A DNA stretch of 64,000 nucleotides from Promerops cafer (lineage: Eukaryota > Chordata > Aves > Passeriformes > Nectariniidae). Of this stretch, positions 37,234 through 49,800 are shown in pieces. Numbering within the stretch: the stretch's first letter is position 1; each line of letters begins with the position of its first letter. Below the pieces are notes generated by a model. It ran no database searches, was not told the DNA's origin, and worked only from the letters and a program-made list of their open reading frames with translations. The position numbers and the translations under genes were made by a program. The stretch spans positions 310,001-374,000 of the forward strand of contig VZSE01006614.1 in assembly GCA_013398275.1 (NCBI GenBank). Reading direction: 5' to 3'.

Positions 37234-39355
37234 TTTGAATTAACTGTGGCAGAAGAAAAATTTATTTGCATAGAGAAAGAAGTTAAAAAACTGCTTGCCT
37301 GTTGCAGGAAAAGAAATGGCAATTTCCCTTATTTTTCCAGACCATTCTGTTATTTTTATGTGTATTCCTTGTTCTGAGCAGTCAGTTGAATTTCACAGTA
37401 TTTAAACTGATATTTAAGAGTTAAATGTTGACAACTAGCAAACCTTTTAGAGTAGTAACCCAGCTAATGGTACAGCTGCCTCAATGAGATGTGCTGCTAA
37501 AGCTAGAGAAACTCAAAAAGAAAATAAGTTGGCTAATTCTCAGTAGAGGATAGCAATGGCAGGTAAAAACATTGTCAGTGAAAACATATTTTATCATGAT
37601 TACCACAGAACTCATTATTATGATTAAAGATGTACTAGCCATGACATGCCAGCTACATGCTGGTAGCAGAAAATACCTGCTGTTTGTAGGTTATTATCAA
37701 CCTCCTTTGAAGAAAATCAGTCTTTCTTTACATTTGCAATGCAATGAAACCCCAGGCATTTCTTTGTATCTTTAATTTAAGCATGCTTTTCAAATGCAGA
37801 CACACAGCTGCAGTGAGCAACAAAATGGGTTTGTCATGTTTTGTGGCATCCCACTAAACAAAAAGGGATTTTTTGCCAGTATCTATGTTAACCTTTTGGA
37901 ATTGTCTGTTGAAATTCTAATCTGTCAGATATCTATCTATATGAATGAAACAGAAGAAACTTTGTTAACAGTGCTTAACAGGGTACTGCACACTATTTTG
38001 AAACCATAATTTTAATTATAATTTCTAATATTACATTGTACCATAAATAACAGGGGAAATTGCTACCATGAACAAAATCACTAACTGTACTGAAGTAATT
38101 GGTTTTAAACTGTGATTTGCCTATCATAGTGTCTGATGGAAAAAAATGACAAAAATGCAAGTATAAAATGCAAGTTCAGATATAACTAAGCCCATTTCAG
38201 AAAGAGTTTATTCTAAGTGTTTGCAGCAGTTATTTTTCATGCAGAAATCTATATTAAGCGTCAGCTTCAATAAACTCAAGTTACTTGGTCAGATAGATAC
38301 TGTGCAAATATTAAACTGCCTGCTTTGTCAGTGAACCGGCAGATGTGTCATTCCTCCTATCTTTATTATTTTTTAAATAATTCAGCACATGTGCACTATT
38401 AGCACTGTAATGTGAACTCTCCCATGCTGAGGATTTTATTTTGCCTGAGAAGAAAATGAGCTTTGTCTTTCAAAAGGTTGTTGATATCTTGCCTTTTATG
38501 ACCAGCTATTGTCTCCTGATGAACACATCTCAGTAACTAGGTGGTAGTAAGCCTAAATATTATAGGAAGAGAAAGCCCTTCCATTTGCAGTTGTGTATTT
38601 CTAAACTTACTGGTTTACTAACTACAGAAACTCAAAGATTGGCTAGTCATGTCTTAAGAGGTCAATCTATGCCTATTGCTTAACATAACTTTAAATCACA
38701 ATTTCTATTTCTCTTTCCAGTATGACTTATTTAATTTTTTTTTTTTTTTTAGAATTTGATCCTTTTTGTATCCTCATTTTTTTTTTCGTATTGACTGATG
38801 TAAATTCAGCTTTCTATCTCCATATTTTTTTCCTATGCCTCTTACTGTTGCAACTTACCTTGGATGGCAGGTTATTGGTTACTGCCTACGGGAGCCTTTT
38901 CCAGGAGCTAATTTAGCTGTCAGTCTGAAATTGGTAAAAAGGATGAAAGATGGATCATAGGCCTGGGGCATGCCTAGACCAATATCTAGCATATCCCTAT
39001 CTGGAAGTACGCTTATTAAAACAGATTTGAAAAATATTTTTTCCCAATCTTGCTCTGCCATCATTTCATCCAGCTAAGAAAAACATTTTCACAGTGACAC
39101 TACTGATTCTTTGGCAGCTCTCTTTTTTTTCTGAAAGGAGAAAACAGTATTTAGATACAAGATCAATAGAAAAACAAATAGACTATTATATTCCCTAGAG
39201 AAACCCCTAGAGAGAAGACAGATGTGCAGAAATTTAATATTCTTGTAGGCAAAAATCACAAACATGGGGGTTCTGTTCAGCTGAAATGAGCTGTGGTAAA
39301 TGTGTATAAAATAAACATTTAAAAAGGAGTAATAAAAAAAGGAACGGTTTCGGGC
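37234..39355. other. Non-coding AT-rich stretch
   Basis: No frame exceeds 75 codons and no mobile element was recognised. A run of 16 T lies at 38735-38750. The 37.4-38.7 kb part is AT-rich complex sequence that could contain conserved non-coding DNA, but I see no specific motif cluster to argue for it. Confidence 0.5.
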
Positions 39356-39385
39356 TAGGCTGAGGTGCTGTAGGCTGAGGTGCTG
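39356..39385. repeat. 15-bp perfect tandem duplication
   Basis: TAGGCTGAGGTGCTG occurs twice head to tail (39356-39370 and 39371-39385) without a mismatch. It produces a PTAPQ repeat in an antisense frame that is otherwise not gene-like. The perfection suggests a recent slippage or end-joining event. Confidence 0.9.
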
Positions 39386-39914
39386 TGTTTGAATTTGTGA
39401 CCCCTTCAAAAAGTAATTTGCATCTACAAATAGTGCTTACCTTAATATTATATAGTTCAGACATAACTTCATATAGTGAGCAAAAGGAATGTTTCTCTCC
39501 ATCAGCTCTTTTAAAATATACTCATCCATTCACGAAGTTCATACAGAGAACTGTCTTTAATATTGCCTCCATTTTTTATGAAGATAATTATATTCTTCTG
39601 CATGACCTTGAGCCTGTTGTTACTTGAATTAGGTATGTGCTTTGGTTTCTTTTCCAGAATAATTTGCAAATAAAAGTAATCAAAATATGACTGTAATTTT
39701 CAATAACAAATTATGTGTGTCTGTCCACTTTCTGTCCTTACAAGTCATATCCTGTTGCTGTATCTACTCAATGAAAGGAGTAAACTTAAACTTTCTGCAT
39801 CTGCTGTGTCAGGCTTTTTCCTGGAGCTCCTGCACTGAACATCTAACCAGGATGATGAAGGGTTTCCCTCCTGTTGGAGGGGGCTGCAGGATGAGTGTTA
39901 AAGAAGCAATGTAA

Positions 39915-40165
39915 TTGGCCGATGTCACACTTTAATTGATGTTCTTGCCACAAGTCTGTTCGGAGGATTACACATTCAGCTTTTTGGAAAAACACAAATT
40001 TTCCTCCCACCAGTCCGTTTTTCCAATCGCATTTGCGTCAAGGTCATCATTCTCTTCTTTCCCCTTTGAATTTGCCCGACACTGAAAACTAGCTGTGGAT
40101 CAATAGACCTTGGGTTTAATTTTAGACACACAAATACCGACACGGATCTGTGGAAGCAGTGCTAG
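39915..40165. promoter_or_regulatory. Candidate conserved non-coding element
   Basis: This stretch carries several CpG dinucleotides in otherwise CpG-poor DNA (TTCGGAGG, CAATCGCATTTGCGTC, GCCCGACAC, CCGACACGG), has no repeat and no frame of note. It contains TCAAGGTCA at 40038-40046, the extended half-site of ERR/SF-1 (NR5A)/NR4A-type nuclear receptors. Retained CpGs plus a clean factor site are typical of constrained elements. Conservation is not visible from this window alone. Confidence 0.3.
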
Positions 40166-40307
40166 TTTCTATTCTTAGTATTTAGCATGTATCAGAAGCA
40201 GCTACAAGCTCCTGCCAGCTTGGACCTCGTTTGGGTTGGACTAGATTCTCTACATGCAAAATTCCACACTGCCCTTTCCCTTAAGGAATGTATTTTCCAA
40301 AGTACAA

Positions 40308-40325
40308 GTGTGTGTGTGTGTGTGT
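40308..40325 (+). repeat. (GT)9 microsatellite
   Basis: Nine uninterrupted GT units. Potentially polymorphic; no associated element. Confidence 0.95.
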
Positions 40326-41632
40326 CAGAAGATTCAGGGATGGAGAAATTTGTGAGAAAGGGAGAAATTCAGCAGTAGTACCTGTAGTTCTTAAGCTACT
40401 TTTGTGTTAAATCATACCTATTACTGATGCCTTCTTTAAAACAGCATAACTTTACCTCTACCAACAGCTTTGTGTGATTCAGGCATAAAGTTGATTTAAA
40501 GGGAGTTGTATATGCATAGTATATCATCTTAGAAGTCCATACATTAGCATTTTTGTTAGCATTTTTCACTTTCTATCCCATGATTCCTTGAAAATTTGAA
40601 AACTACTTACTAGACATTTTTAACCTAAACTGAATGTATACTTGTGCATCTCTTTAGTTGTCATTGTAGAGGTCTTTTGTGAGTGGCTGTGACTCTTGAT
40701 TGTGGAATTCCTTAATGGAATTTTTGTGTGCTTTTATGTATTTTTGCAAATGTCTCTTTTTTTAGAGTGGAAATACGTAGGAATAGAGGTCCACTAATGT
40801 GGATGTGTGGATCGTGAACCTGTGGATACCAAATTTTGTTATTCTTACTTGAAGATAGTCTTGCCAGGAAAATAATGTAGATTTCCAGAAGGAAAAATTG
40901 TGTTAACACTAGAAGAGTACCTTTTAAAAAATTCTTGTATGAGCATCTTTTTCCTCTTCTCCAGATACCAGAATTGGAGGAAATCTAAGGATGAAAGGTG
41001 ATTTTTTTTTTTTTCAGGTTCACAAATGTTAAGCAGTGCATACCTACAAGCATGGGAATCTGATGGAAAAGTTATGATCAGTTAAGAAAACTGAGAAGGT
41101 CTATCCAGCATGAACACCCTTAGGAGTCAGAAAAACAAATTAAAGTATGCACTAATTGGTCCTGTTTTTGTAGAAACTGATCTTCTGGAGTTTTATTTGG
41201 TTGCTGAAGGATGTAGATTTTCATTAGTAGGTGTTTTGAATTAGGTGGTGTAGAGCTAGCAGGAGAGCTGGGGTTAGAGCTCCAGACATCATGTCAGTTC
41301 TGCACTCTATTTGCCAGTCATTTATGCCCATAAAGAAAAAAAAAAGAACACAAAAGAAGACAAAAGACAAAATTAGTCAATAACCTATACTGTTGATATG
41401 TATGTTACAAACCTGCAAGACGCTGAGCACACTTGACTGTTCTGGATTTTTACTGGGAATTTCTCACCAGCCCTTGAGATGGTGGTCCATGTTTCTCCCT
41501 ACAACTTTACTTAGGCAGGAAGTGGATGGTGCCTGTGCATTCTGGATGCATGGGCCCTCTTTGAAGAAATCTTTGCAGAGAGGACAGGAGCTTGTGTGTG
41601 CATTAATGTAGGTCTGGACAACCTGTGCATTA
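40326..41632. other. Non-coding stretch, nothing recognised
   Basis: Short frames only. An A-rich patch lies at 41335-41370 and a run of 12 T at 41002-41013. The 11-base string GTGCATTAATG occurs at 41598-41608 and again at 41625-41635, just before the CR1 tail. Confidence 0.5.
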
Positions 41633-41755
41633 ATGGCACTTGGGGACATGATTTAGTGGTGGGCTTGGCAGTGCTGGGCAGTGCTGGACCCAGTGATATA
41701 AAGGGTGATGTTAAAGGGTGATATTTCCAACCTACATGATTCCATTCTATGATTC
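41633..41755 (+). mobile_element. CR1 LINE 3' tail, rearranged by short duplications
   Basis: GGCACTTGGGGACATGATTT, then AGTGGTGGGCTTGGCAGTGC, and the end TTTCCAACCTACATGATTCC with ATTCTATGATTCTGT match the same CR1 subfamily 3' region as the copy at 12541 (compare 12904-13011). The expected middle is replaced. GGCAGTGCTG is duplicated in tandem (41667-41686). Then TAAAGGGTGAT occurs twice at 13-base spacing (41699-41722), where the family has a single 'GATGATCTTAAAGGTC'-like segment. Confidence 0.85.
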
Positions 41756-42539
41756 TGTATTTCATATGTGACCCTACCCTATCAGAGATGCAAAACCTCC
41801 ATCTTACTCCAAAATTGGGGTGCTGATGCAAGCTGGAGGACTGTAGGGCAAGGAAGGACTGGGGAAAATGTGGTGTGGGACAGACATGGTTTGTCTCTCA
41901 GGAATGTGAAGTCATACTGAAGGTTCTTGCCTTTGGCTGCACAGCTTTAGTCAGAGTTGTAAAAAATTAATTTTTCACTCGCTGAAAATTACTGAGCACT
42001 CTTCACAAGCATCTGTTTCTTCAGAGAGAGACGAAATCTACGTGAAAAATGTTCTGCAGTGAGGACTGGGTGCAATAGCAAATATCAACTAATTTTTTGG
42101 CTGGAGCTTACATTCATTTTGACTGGTTTTGACTATATTCTTTGGCTTTCCAAAAGCTGCTGTATATAAAAAAATGGAATTTTAAATGTCTGAAAAAAAG
42201 GGGCCCAACCCCCTGCAGATAATTCACGTTGTCCAGGAGGGAAGAGACATGTGAGGAGTGAAGCTAACAGCCTTTTGTCTCCATGTCCCCTAGTGTTTTT
42301 TTCTACTGTCTTGTTTGAAAGCAGATTGTGCGTGAAGGGTATTTAAAAATATCCAAACTGATCAAAATCATCTATGGCATGGAGGCAGAAATAGCCGGGA
42401 AAACAAACAGACCGGAGATGAAATATGGATGAGATAGACATACCAGTGTTTCATGAAAGAGAGAGCTTAAAACCAAAAGCCAAGAAACACAAATACAGGC
42501 AGTTAAAGTACAGATACTTTATGATTCACGTTACTGTCT
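41756..42539. other. Non-coding stretch, nothing recognised
   Basis: A minus-strand frame of 106 codons (41511-41831) crosses the CR1 tail and is an artefact. No other feature is seen. Confidence 0.5.
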
Positions 42540-42850
42540 TCAATTAACTATGATATAGAATTGCGCGATTTTTTCCTTTCAAAAGAGAAATCCATCTCCT
42601 TGCTTATTTTTCCACTTGCTGCTTTCTGTTTAAGTTAATTCAGCAGTAATTGGATACACTGTGTCTAATTCTTAATAAATCAACGGAACTTTATAGTGAT
42701 ATTGACAGTGGCTTTGCTTGCCCCATTGTTTCTATCAAGAGTTTTATTCTGTTTCAAAACAATTTGCTGTGAACGCCCTTGTTTGTTTGCCACACTAGGC
42801 TTTGTTCTGGCTGAAAACTTTGATTTATAACTGTATATAATTGATGGCTG
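42540..42850. promoter_or_regulatory. Candidate conserved non-coding element
   Basis: AT-rich complex sequence without repeats or frames. It carries homeodomain-like cores (CAATTAACTATGATAT at its start, TAATTGG at 42647-42653, TTAATAAATCAACGG further on) and isolated CpGs such as TTGCGCGATT. It reads like a vertebrate developmental enhancer, but this is a judgement from composition only. Confidence 0.28.
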
Positions 42851-44759
42851 TGGGGTAGGTGGACTATAGCTATTGCTCCTCCTCTTTTAATCTAGCTTTG
42901 CGTAGAAATCCATGTAGTGGAGCATTCTCAAGGGAACCAGGCTGGGAAATTCTCTGTATACCCAATGGGAGGCCATTAATCATAGTGAAGAGTCTCTTAC
43001 TGGCTGCAAGCATGTTTGTGAAAGTCAGGAAAACAAAAGTGGACCACCTCAAAATGACTGATCAAGAGAGTAGATGTTGAAGCCAATGTATTCATTGTGA
43101 TACATCAAAAAAAAAAAAGGAATAGTTTATGCATTGAAGTATATTTATTCAGATAGATTTGGCACATTTAAAGATATTTTATACACTAGTAAATAACTGT
43201 AATTTCAGATGTTGGAGATCAGAATCCTAGGAAAATGAAATAAAAATTTTTAGGATTGCTACTGTGGAGAAAAACTTTGAAAGCAACAGATAAGAAATGT
43301 CCAAAGCATTTGCTAAATGAGTTGGTAAAAGAAATGTTCTAAAACATCTAAAAAGTCAGGTGAGATCTCGATGAGTATTTGTCACAAAAATGTCTTGTTC
43401 AGAACTACCAAAAAAAAGGTAAAAAAAAATTTAAAAAAATTAATTTTTACAGTGTTTTAGGAGTAGTTTTTTTCCTGCAGCTCGTGCATTCTGGCTGTGG
43501 TCCAGTGCAGGTGAGGAAGCACCTGAGAGCACCTGCAAGCTGTCAGAGGTGGCAGTCACCTACACGCTGTGAAGCCCAAAACCCCATATTATCAGGGCTG
43601 GGGTCTCAGTGCTTCTGCAGGTCCTGCTGTCTTCTTGAATCCTTCACAAAAATGTGCTGCTCAGATGCAAACTTAATGGGTTCCAGTTGTGACTGCTCCG
43701 AAGGTATTTGTACAACAAAGTGATTGTGCTTGAATTTGAGTATATCCAAGTTGGATATGAGATGGAGTTAGAGGAGGTATTTTTGTGATTAAAAATTTCT
43801 GCCCAGCCGGGAGAAATCAAGGAAGTAGAGAGGCTCAAATGCAGTTTTTAAGCACTGACAGTCTGGACTTTTTCCCATATAAATAGCCATAAACTATAGG
43901 AAGAGAGGTATTGTAATATGACATAACAACATTAGCTTTATTTACTAGACAAACAGATGAGGTTTTTTTACTTTAGAAGCTAAATTTGATGCAGTCAAAG
44001 ATAATACTACAGTTTGTGTTCTCATGAAGCTGTGGTAGAGCAGCACACTTAAATCAGTTTATTTACCTCACAAAAGTCTTCAATGAATCTTCCTACCGAT
44101 TCCTAACAATTTCAGCCTATGTTCTTTGAAAGAGTTACTAAAATTCATAAACAATTTCCTTGAATAAAGCTTAAGTGTAAAAATGGAAATAGTGCTTTCC
44201 AGAAATTATAATACATTGTTTCAATAATCTGATAAAGTAAGATGGAAACATTTTCTCCAGACACTGGTACAGTAAAAACTACAACTTATCCTGACAAAAT
44301 AGTTACAAAGTTAAAAATGGCATAGCAAGCAGTAAATTAAATGTTAATACGGTATATGGAAGAATCAATGTTCATTCTGAAGCACTAAGTATTTTTTTTC
44401 TTAGTTTATACTAAATTTATGGCATTGGGGAACAGGAGTAAGATACTAACTTACATCTGGTAATTTTTTTAAGATCAAGGGAAAAAACCCTAACTTTCCT
44501 GTGATTAAGAGAAATAAAAACTCACCTTAGTCTGTCTTTTTTCCTATTTATGGAAAGGGATTAATTTCAGATATATGTTTTGTCATTTTCAGTATTTGTG
44601 TCCCATTTTTATTCAATATTGCCTTATACATTAGCATGACATAATTTCTTTTTTCTCATACTAAGTTGAAATGAAAATGCAGACTATGTCCCAAAGATGT
44701 ATATTCATGCTTGACACAAAGCACATGTTAAGCTCTGGTTATTTCAAGTTAAGCAAATG
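42851..44759. other. Non-coding stretch, A-rich in places
   Basis: Frames are 114 codons or shorter and have no recognisable domain. A run of 12 A is at 43107-43118 and A/T-rich text at 43410-43450. The segment 43900-44700 is locally A-rich, opposite to the T-excess elsewhere. Confidence 0.5.
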
Positions 44760-45860
44760 CTGAAGCTGCTCTCAGCAAAGGTAACTTCTCTGAGCTGCAA
44801 CTTGCACCGTTATGCACTTTATTAAATTACAGCCTTGTCAAACCGAGTGCTGTGTCCTATTTTAGTGGTGTTCCACATGTGGGTGTAACGCTGCCACTGA
44901 TCTTAAATTCCTTTTAATTACTGCCTCTTCACTTGTTTTCTTGTTTCCTGGTATGGTGGAAGTCTAACCGGAATAAAGTCCTGGCTTAAGTGCTCATCTC
45001 AACTATTCATCTTAGCTTTCCCTATTGTTATGTTTATGCAGAGTTTTTATTAGACTCATGGGATCAAAATGTATTCCCTTAGTTTTACAAAAAAATGAAT
45101 AGCTTTTGTACATTCTTAGCATTTAAAGTAAACACAGCGAGTTTTTAAAGTGCTCTTTTTTTTCCAATAACTAAAATACGGTCGTCTGTTCTAAGCATAA
45201 ATCATAATTTCATTATCAACAGAGAGAGGTCCAACGCAATATATATGTATAGTTGAATGATATAAGTGGCATTTCTGTGTAAAATGTATTCCCTTGCCCA
45301 AGTAAACACTTCATAACAACATGAGTGAAAGGGTGTATTTAAAAAATGAAGGCTTAAAGCGTGTTACTTATGAGTTATACGGAATGCAGTTTTTGTAAAA
45401 TATGAAGCTCACTGGATATGATCCAAACCAGCTGAACTATGTTAAAAGGTATAATAAACAGTCATAGCTTTGCATGCAGTTATTTAATTGGCAAATAGAT
45501 TTTTCTATCACTGTCACTGGCAATAGCAGCCATTTGATACCAGGGCTTGGATTAAATGTTTCATCAGTAGTGCCTATTTAAGGATCTTTATGGAACAACA
45601 AGTTAGTCCCCTGGGCAAGCCCATGTCAACTGCAATAAAGAGATCCACACAAGTGAATGAGATGTATTTTTGCAGGATTTACAGGGAGGCTACGATTCGC
45701 TTTTCTATCTGGATGCTTTGAGGGCTGCTTCCCATTTTGTTTAACAACAGTGTCTGCTGGTGGCAAATATTGAATACCGAACATTGCATAGCCAAAGGAT
45801 TTTTATAGTTTTCTTGCAGAAACGGATTCATAAGTGGTTGTCATCTTTCTGGAAATAGGT
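44760..45860. promoter_or_regulatory. Candidate conserved non-coding cluster
   Basis: About 1.1 kb in which no open frame reaches 60 codons and no recognisable repeat is present. It has homeodomain cores (TAATTA at 44915-44920), the POU-type string TTTGCAT at 45469-45475, TTTAATTGGCAAATAG shortly after it, and CpG-containing islands of complex text such as GAGGCTACGATTCGC and GAATACCGAACATTG. As with the other blocks, the call is from texture and motif density; a cross-species alignment would decide it. Confidence 0.32.
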
Positions 45861-46773
45861 GAGTCTCTGATAAAAGCAGATATTGCAAGATTTCAGTGGT
45901 TTTAATTTTCTGGTAAATATTCTGCATCTAGACTAAACCTACAGATACTCCAAGTATCTGCCCTATTTTCTCCTCTCTCATTCAGAGCTAAAAGTCAGAA
46001 CCTCCTGAACACCTCTCTCACCCTTTTGATACAGGGAAAATGTAACGTCTGTGGATTTCGAGATTGCTTGACTTTATTTAGTCCACTGTCCTGCTCCCAG
46101 GGTGCTCGTAAGATCTGTGCATGTAGTTAATGCTTGCTGCAATGTTTTATAATTGGTTCGTATAATATGTGCCTCTGTCATTTTATAGCACATTAGTTGA
46201 ATTTAGAAGCTTTTTTAAAGTTAATTTTGAATATGTATCTGTGCTTGTCATGGAGCCTTAGTCAGTTCTTCTTGGCAGCTAGATTAATTTTTCCCTGGTT
46301 GATTTTAATGTCAGGATTTTGTTTAATATTTTTCATCCTGAAATTCTTTAAGAACAGGCAAAAATACATGATATAGCTGAAACCAATTACATCTATGTTC
46401 GTTTTCATGTCCATGTAACTGTGCTGGGTATAAATTTAAGTCTCAGCTGTTCACTGGCATCTTTTTGATCTGAACTGTTGATACTGCATCTAACCTCCTT
46501 AGCTAGGTTACTGCTTTCTGAGCTTGAAAAGTGGAGAGCAAATGCCTCTGAGGTTGAATTAAATGAGCCGTTTGCAACAGATTCAAACTCTGGTGAATAA
46601 ACAACTTTCAGGCTCACTTGAAACAGTTCAAACTTTTGTTCACTGACTCTTCTCTGGTGTGAAGCAGAACTTATACTACTATTACCTCAAGAGTTGATTC
46701 TGGGCTTCTGGTGAGAGTAGGAGAGGAGTTGTCCTGTTACACACACTTGACAATTCTTGTTCTCAAGAGGGTT
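45861..46773. other. Non-coding stretch, nothing recognised
   Basis: One short frame (46405-46617, minus strand, 70 codons) without motif. No repeats were recognised. Confidence 0.5.
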
Positions 46774-46774
46774 T

Positions 46775-46805
<31 letters not shown>

Positions 46806-46806
46806 A
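46774..46806 (+). repeat. (TA)n(TG)n compound microsatellite
   Basis: About six TA units are followed directly by about ten TG units. It is followed by degenerate TATA/TGTG text to about 46920. A typical slippage-derived compound repeat. Confidence 0.92.
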
Positions 46807-49800
46807 CTGTTTATATCTCTATGTGTACCAATTGTATGTGTATCCATATATATTTATAAGTATTTGTATTTATAAGTTTACGTAATTTGTGTATTTTTAT
46901 ATACATATGCATATAAGTTAGTAGGTGTTTTTCTTTTACTTAAACATGATTTCTGAACAAAAATCATCACTGTGTTTTTATCATATATAGGAAAACAAAA
47001 ATTCTTAACTGCACAAGGGCTCTTTTACTCCAGCTGGTAGTGCAGAAATGCTTCTAAATAGTAGTACAGTATTTTACACCCACCGTTGTGTCTTCACAGT
47101 CATGTCAGTGTAAAAGGGCATAAGTTTAATGTGCACTTAAGAGTTGTAACTGTGCAAATTTTTCTGTGCAAAATGGAAAGGGGAAGCAAGGGAGCAGGTG
47201 CATCGCTCAGCCAGCCCTTTTTTCCTCCTTATTCCTTAGTCCCTGTTGTGTCCTGCAGCCTCCTGAAGAGCTGCCAGCCAGTGTTAACTCAGATCTTGTT
47301 TGTGGGTTATACAGTCATGAATTTAGATGATTAACATAGGGCTGTTCTTGTTTCATGACTTGCCTCATATGTGGTTCTTTCCTGGGCTGATGTAAATAAT
47401 GGGTGTTTTAATGATAGAAACAGTGTCTGAGAGATATACCTTTCTGTTCCACTTAGGTCTGTCTGGCTTGTAGTTTTATTAAAGAGTGAATGTTAGGTTT
47501 TGTCTAGGGACGAGAACAGTGAAATCTTTTCATGCATGCAATATTACTGGTATTTAAAAAAAAAAGAAGAAAATATTTTTGTTTTGAGCCCAAAGTAAAG
47601 TCCCTTCTACATTTTACAGTAGCTTTGAAATGGAAAGGTCTCTTCACTCTGCTTTATTTACATTGTTATTAAGGAATAGCATGCTGTAAAACTATGAAAA
47701 AACTACTGGTCTGTCCTTGAAAGCAAGACATCAAGACTCTGTCCTCTTGAAGGACTTGGAGGGAATCATCTAACTAATCAGCTATTGACTGAACAGCAGG
47801 TGGAGATCACTTAGTTTATTGATAAATCATCAAACAAGTAGATGGAACAAAATGTTAGTGACTAATCTGTGTCTCTGTCTACTTAAAACCTTGAATTGTC
47901 TTCTGCCCTTGTGGTTTTGTGTGCTCACTTAAGTTGGCAAGATTTTTGTGGCAATGAACATATTTCTAGAGCCAAGCCATTTCAGGATGCGACCGTCTTT
48001 GAACAATTTGCATTGCTTTTGCAGGAAAAAATAATACCATGTTATCATCACTGAATAAATCTGTCCTATTCCATTGCTCCTCACCGGGAGTGCGCATCTG
48101 TGGGTTTCTGTGCTCTCTCCCCTGTAGGTTGCTTGTGCCCTCCTCTGTGGCTCGAGGAGGCAAGAGAGATGTGTATCAATTTGCATGATAGTTCAGCCTT
48201 GTAACCTGGAGTGCAGTGGCTGCTAATGTGTTTTTTGGGTAGGTTTTTCTGCTTGTACAGATTAATGACCCGATTCGGAAGCCGTTCTACATGCAGGACT
48301 CCTGCTGATTTCTGTTTGTGCTGAGCTGCAAGGGAAGCTAACTCTGAGCATATATCCTGGCATAATTTATTTAGTGTCCAGTCCTGGTGCCCAGCCAAAG
48401 TTGAAATAATAATAAACTGGCCTTCTCACTTCCATCTTTCTTTCTCTCATCTTGAGGCAGAGATTTTTTCCTATGCTGAAGGAGGTGCACTCTTAGTACT
48501 GTGGGCATGGATAGAGGTTTCTGTGGATGTTTGGTACTGCTCCAGGCATATCTTCAAGCTGCCACAGAGCACACAGTTTGGAGACAAGAAGTGAGTATTT
48601 GCTTCTCCCTAAGTTGCCATGCCATGAGAGTGGCTGCAGTATTTTGAGGAAAAGCTTGCCATTTCCCCCATGCATTTACTGCACCTTTAATTTGCACCTT
48701 CAAAACACTGTAGATTTTCTTGAAGTTCAAGAATGTCTGTTCCCCTTGTCAAGGCCTCTGTTTGGCATTGTATGGACTCAGCTCTCAGGGGAGCAGGCGT
48801 GTGACAGGTCTGTCTGACTTAAGGAATGATGGTTTTGCCTGTAGGTGTTCCTAGAGTAGCTGTGCATGTTATCACTCTGTCAGTATCTATTCACCACCTG
48901 ACCCCATCCTCAGCTGTGGATATGCATCTCCAAGCTGCTTACTGCTTGATGACCGAACTATGAGTTTTCCTTTTAGAAATCCTGTATTTCTGTCTCCTAG
49001 AAGTAGTAATGGTTCAGAAAACCTACAGAAACCTTGTTTCCTAAGAATTTAAAGATCCTACTTCTATCCACGTTGAACAGCAGTATACTTGTACCTAAAT
49101 CTTTCCTGGCTTCTTGACAATAGACTTTTGAAGAGCAATTCTTCCTTGCAGAAGGCAGTTGTTCAAAGTACCTTGGAGATTTGTAATGCTAGAAGTAGCC
49201 AAGGTGAGGATGGATTACAAGGTAGAGTGCAGGTGCATGTTAAATGCAATTTGTCACATGGATGCCACCCTCAGGTATGTGGGTGGATGGGTTGAGAGAT
49301 GCCTACCTAAAGCTTTAACTTGCTCAGTGAACACTTAATTCAGAGGATTTTCAGTTTTCACTGCTTCTAACAGCATTCTGCAGTCGTAGTTTCACAAGAT
49401 TAGCTATTCTTGAATAGGTTTTCCATTGCATTAGGTGTAGGCACATTGCTCTGCAGAATCACTCAAGCATGGATGCCTTTTTTTTCCATCTAGTTGTTTC
49501 AACAACATGCCTATTGTGACCACTGAGAGATTATCTCTGCCTGGTAGGTAGTATTGTGTCTTCTTGTGGGGGATTTCATCTCTAGGTTTCCTGCACACAT
49601 TTATGGGTAAGACTTCTGTTGTGAAAATCCTTGTGTGTCTCCACCATCTCTTTTGTCAGCGGCACCGAACACTTAGATTCTGATTTTACATGTATATTAG
49701 TGTGACACTGTTGAGATATCAGTGGATTTATGTGATGAAATCCTTAGGACTGAGTTATCTGATTTTGTAACTTGCATTTGGCTTATACTGTCTCCCAAGA

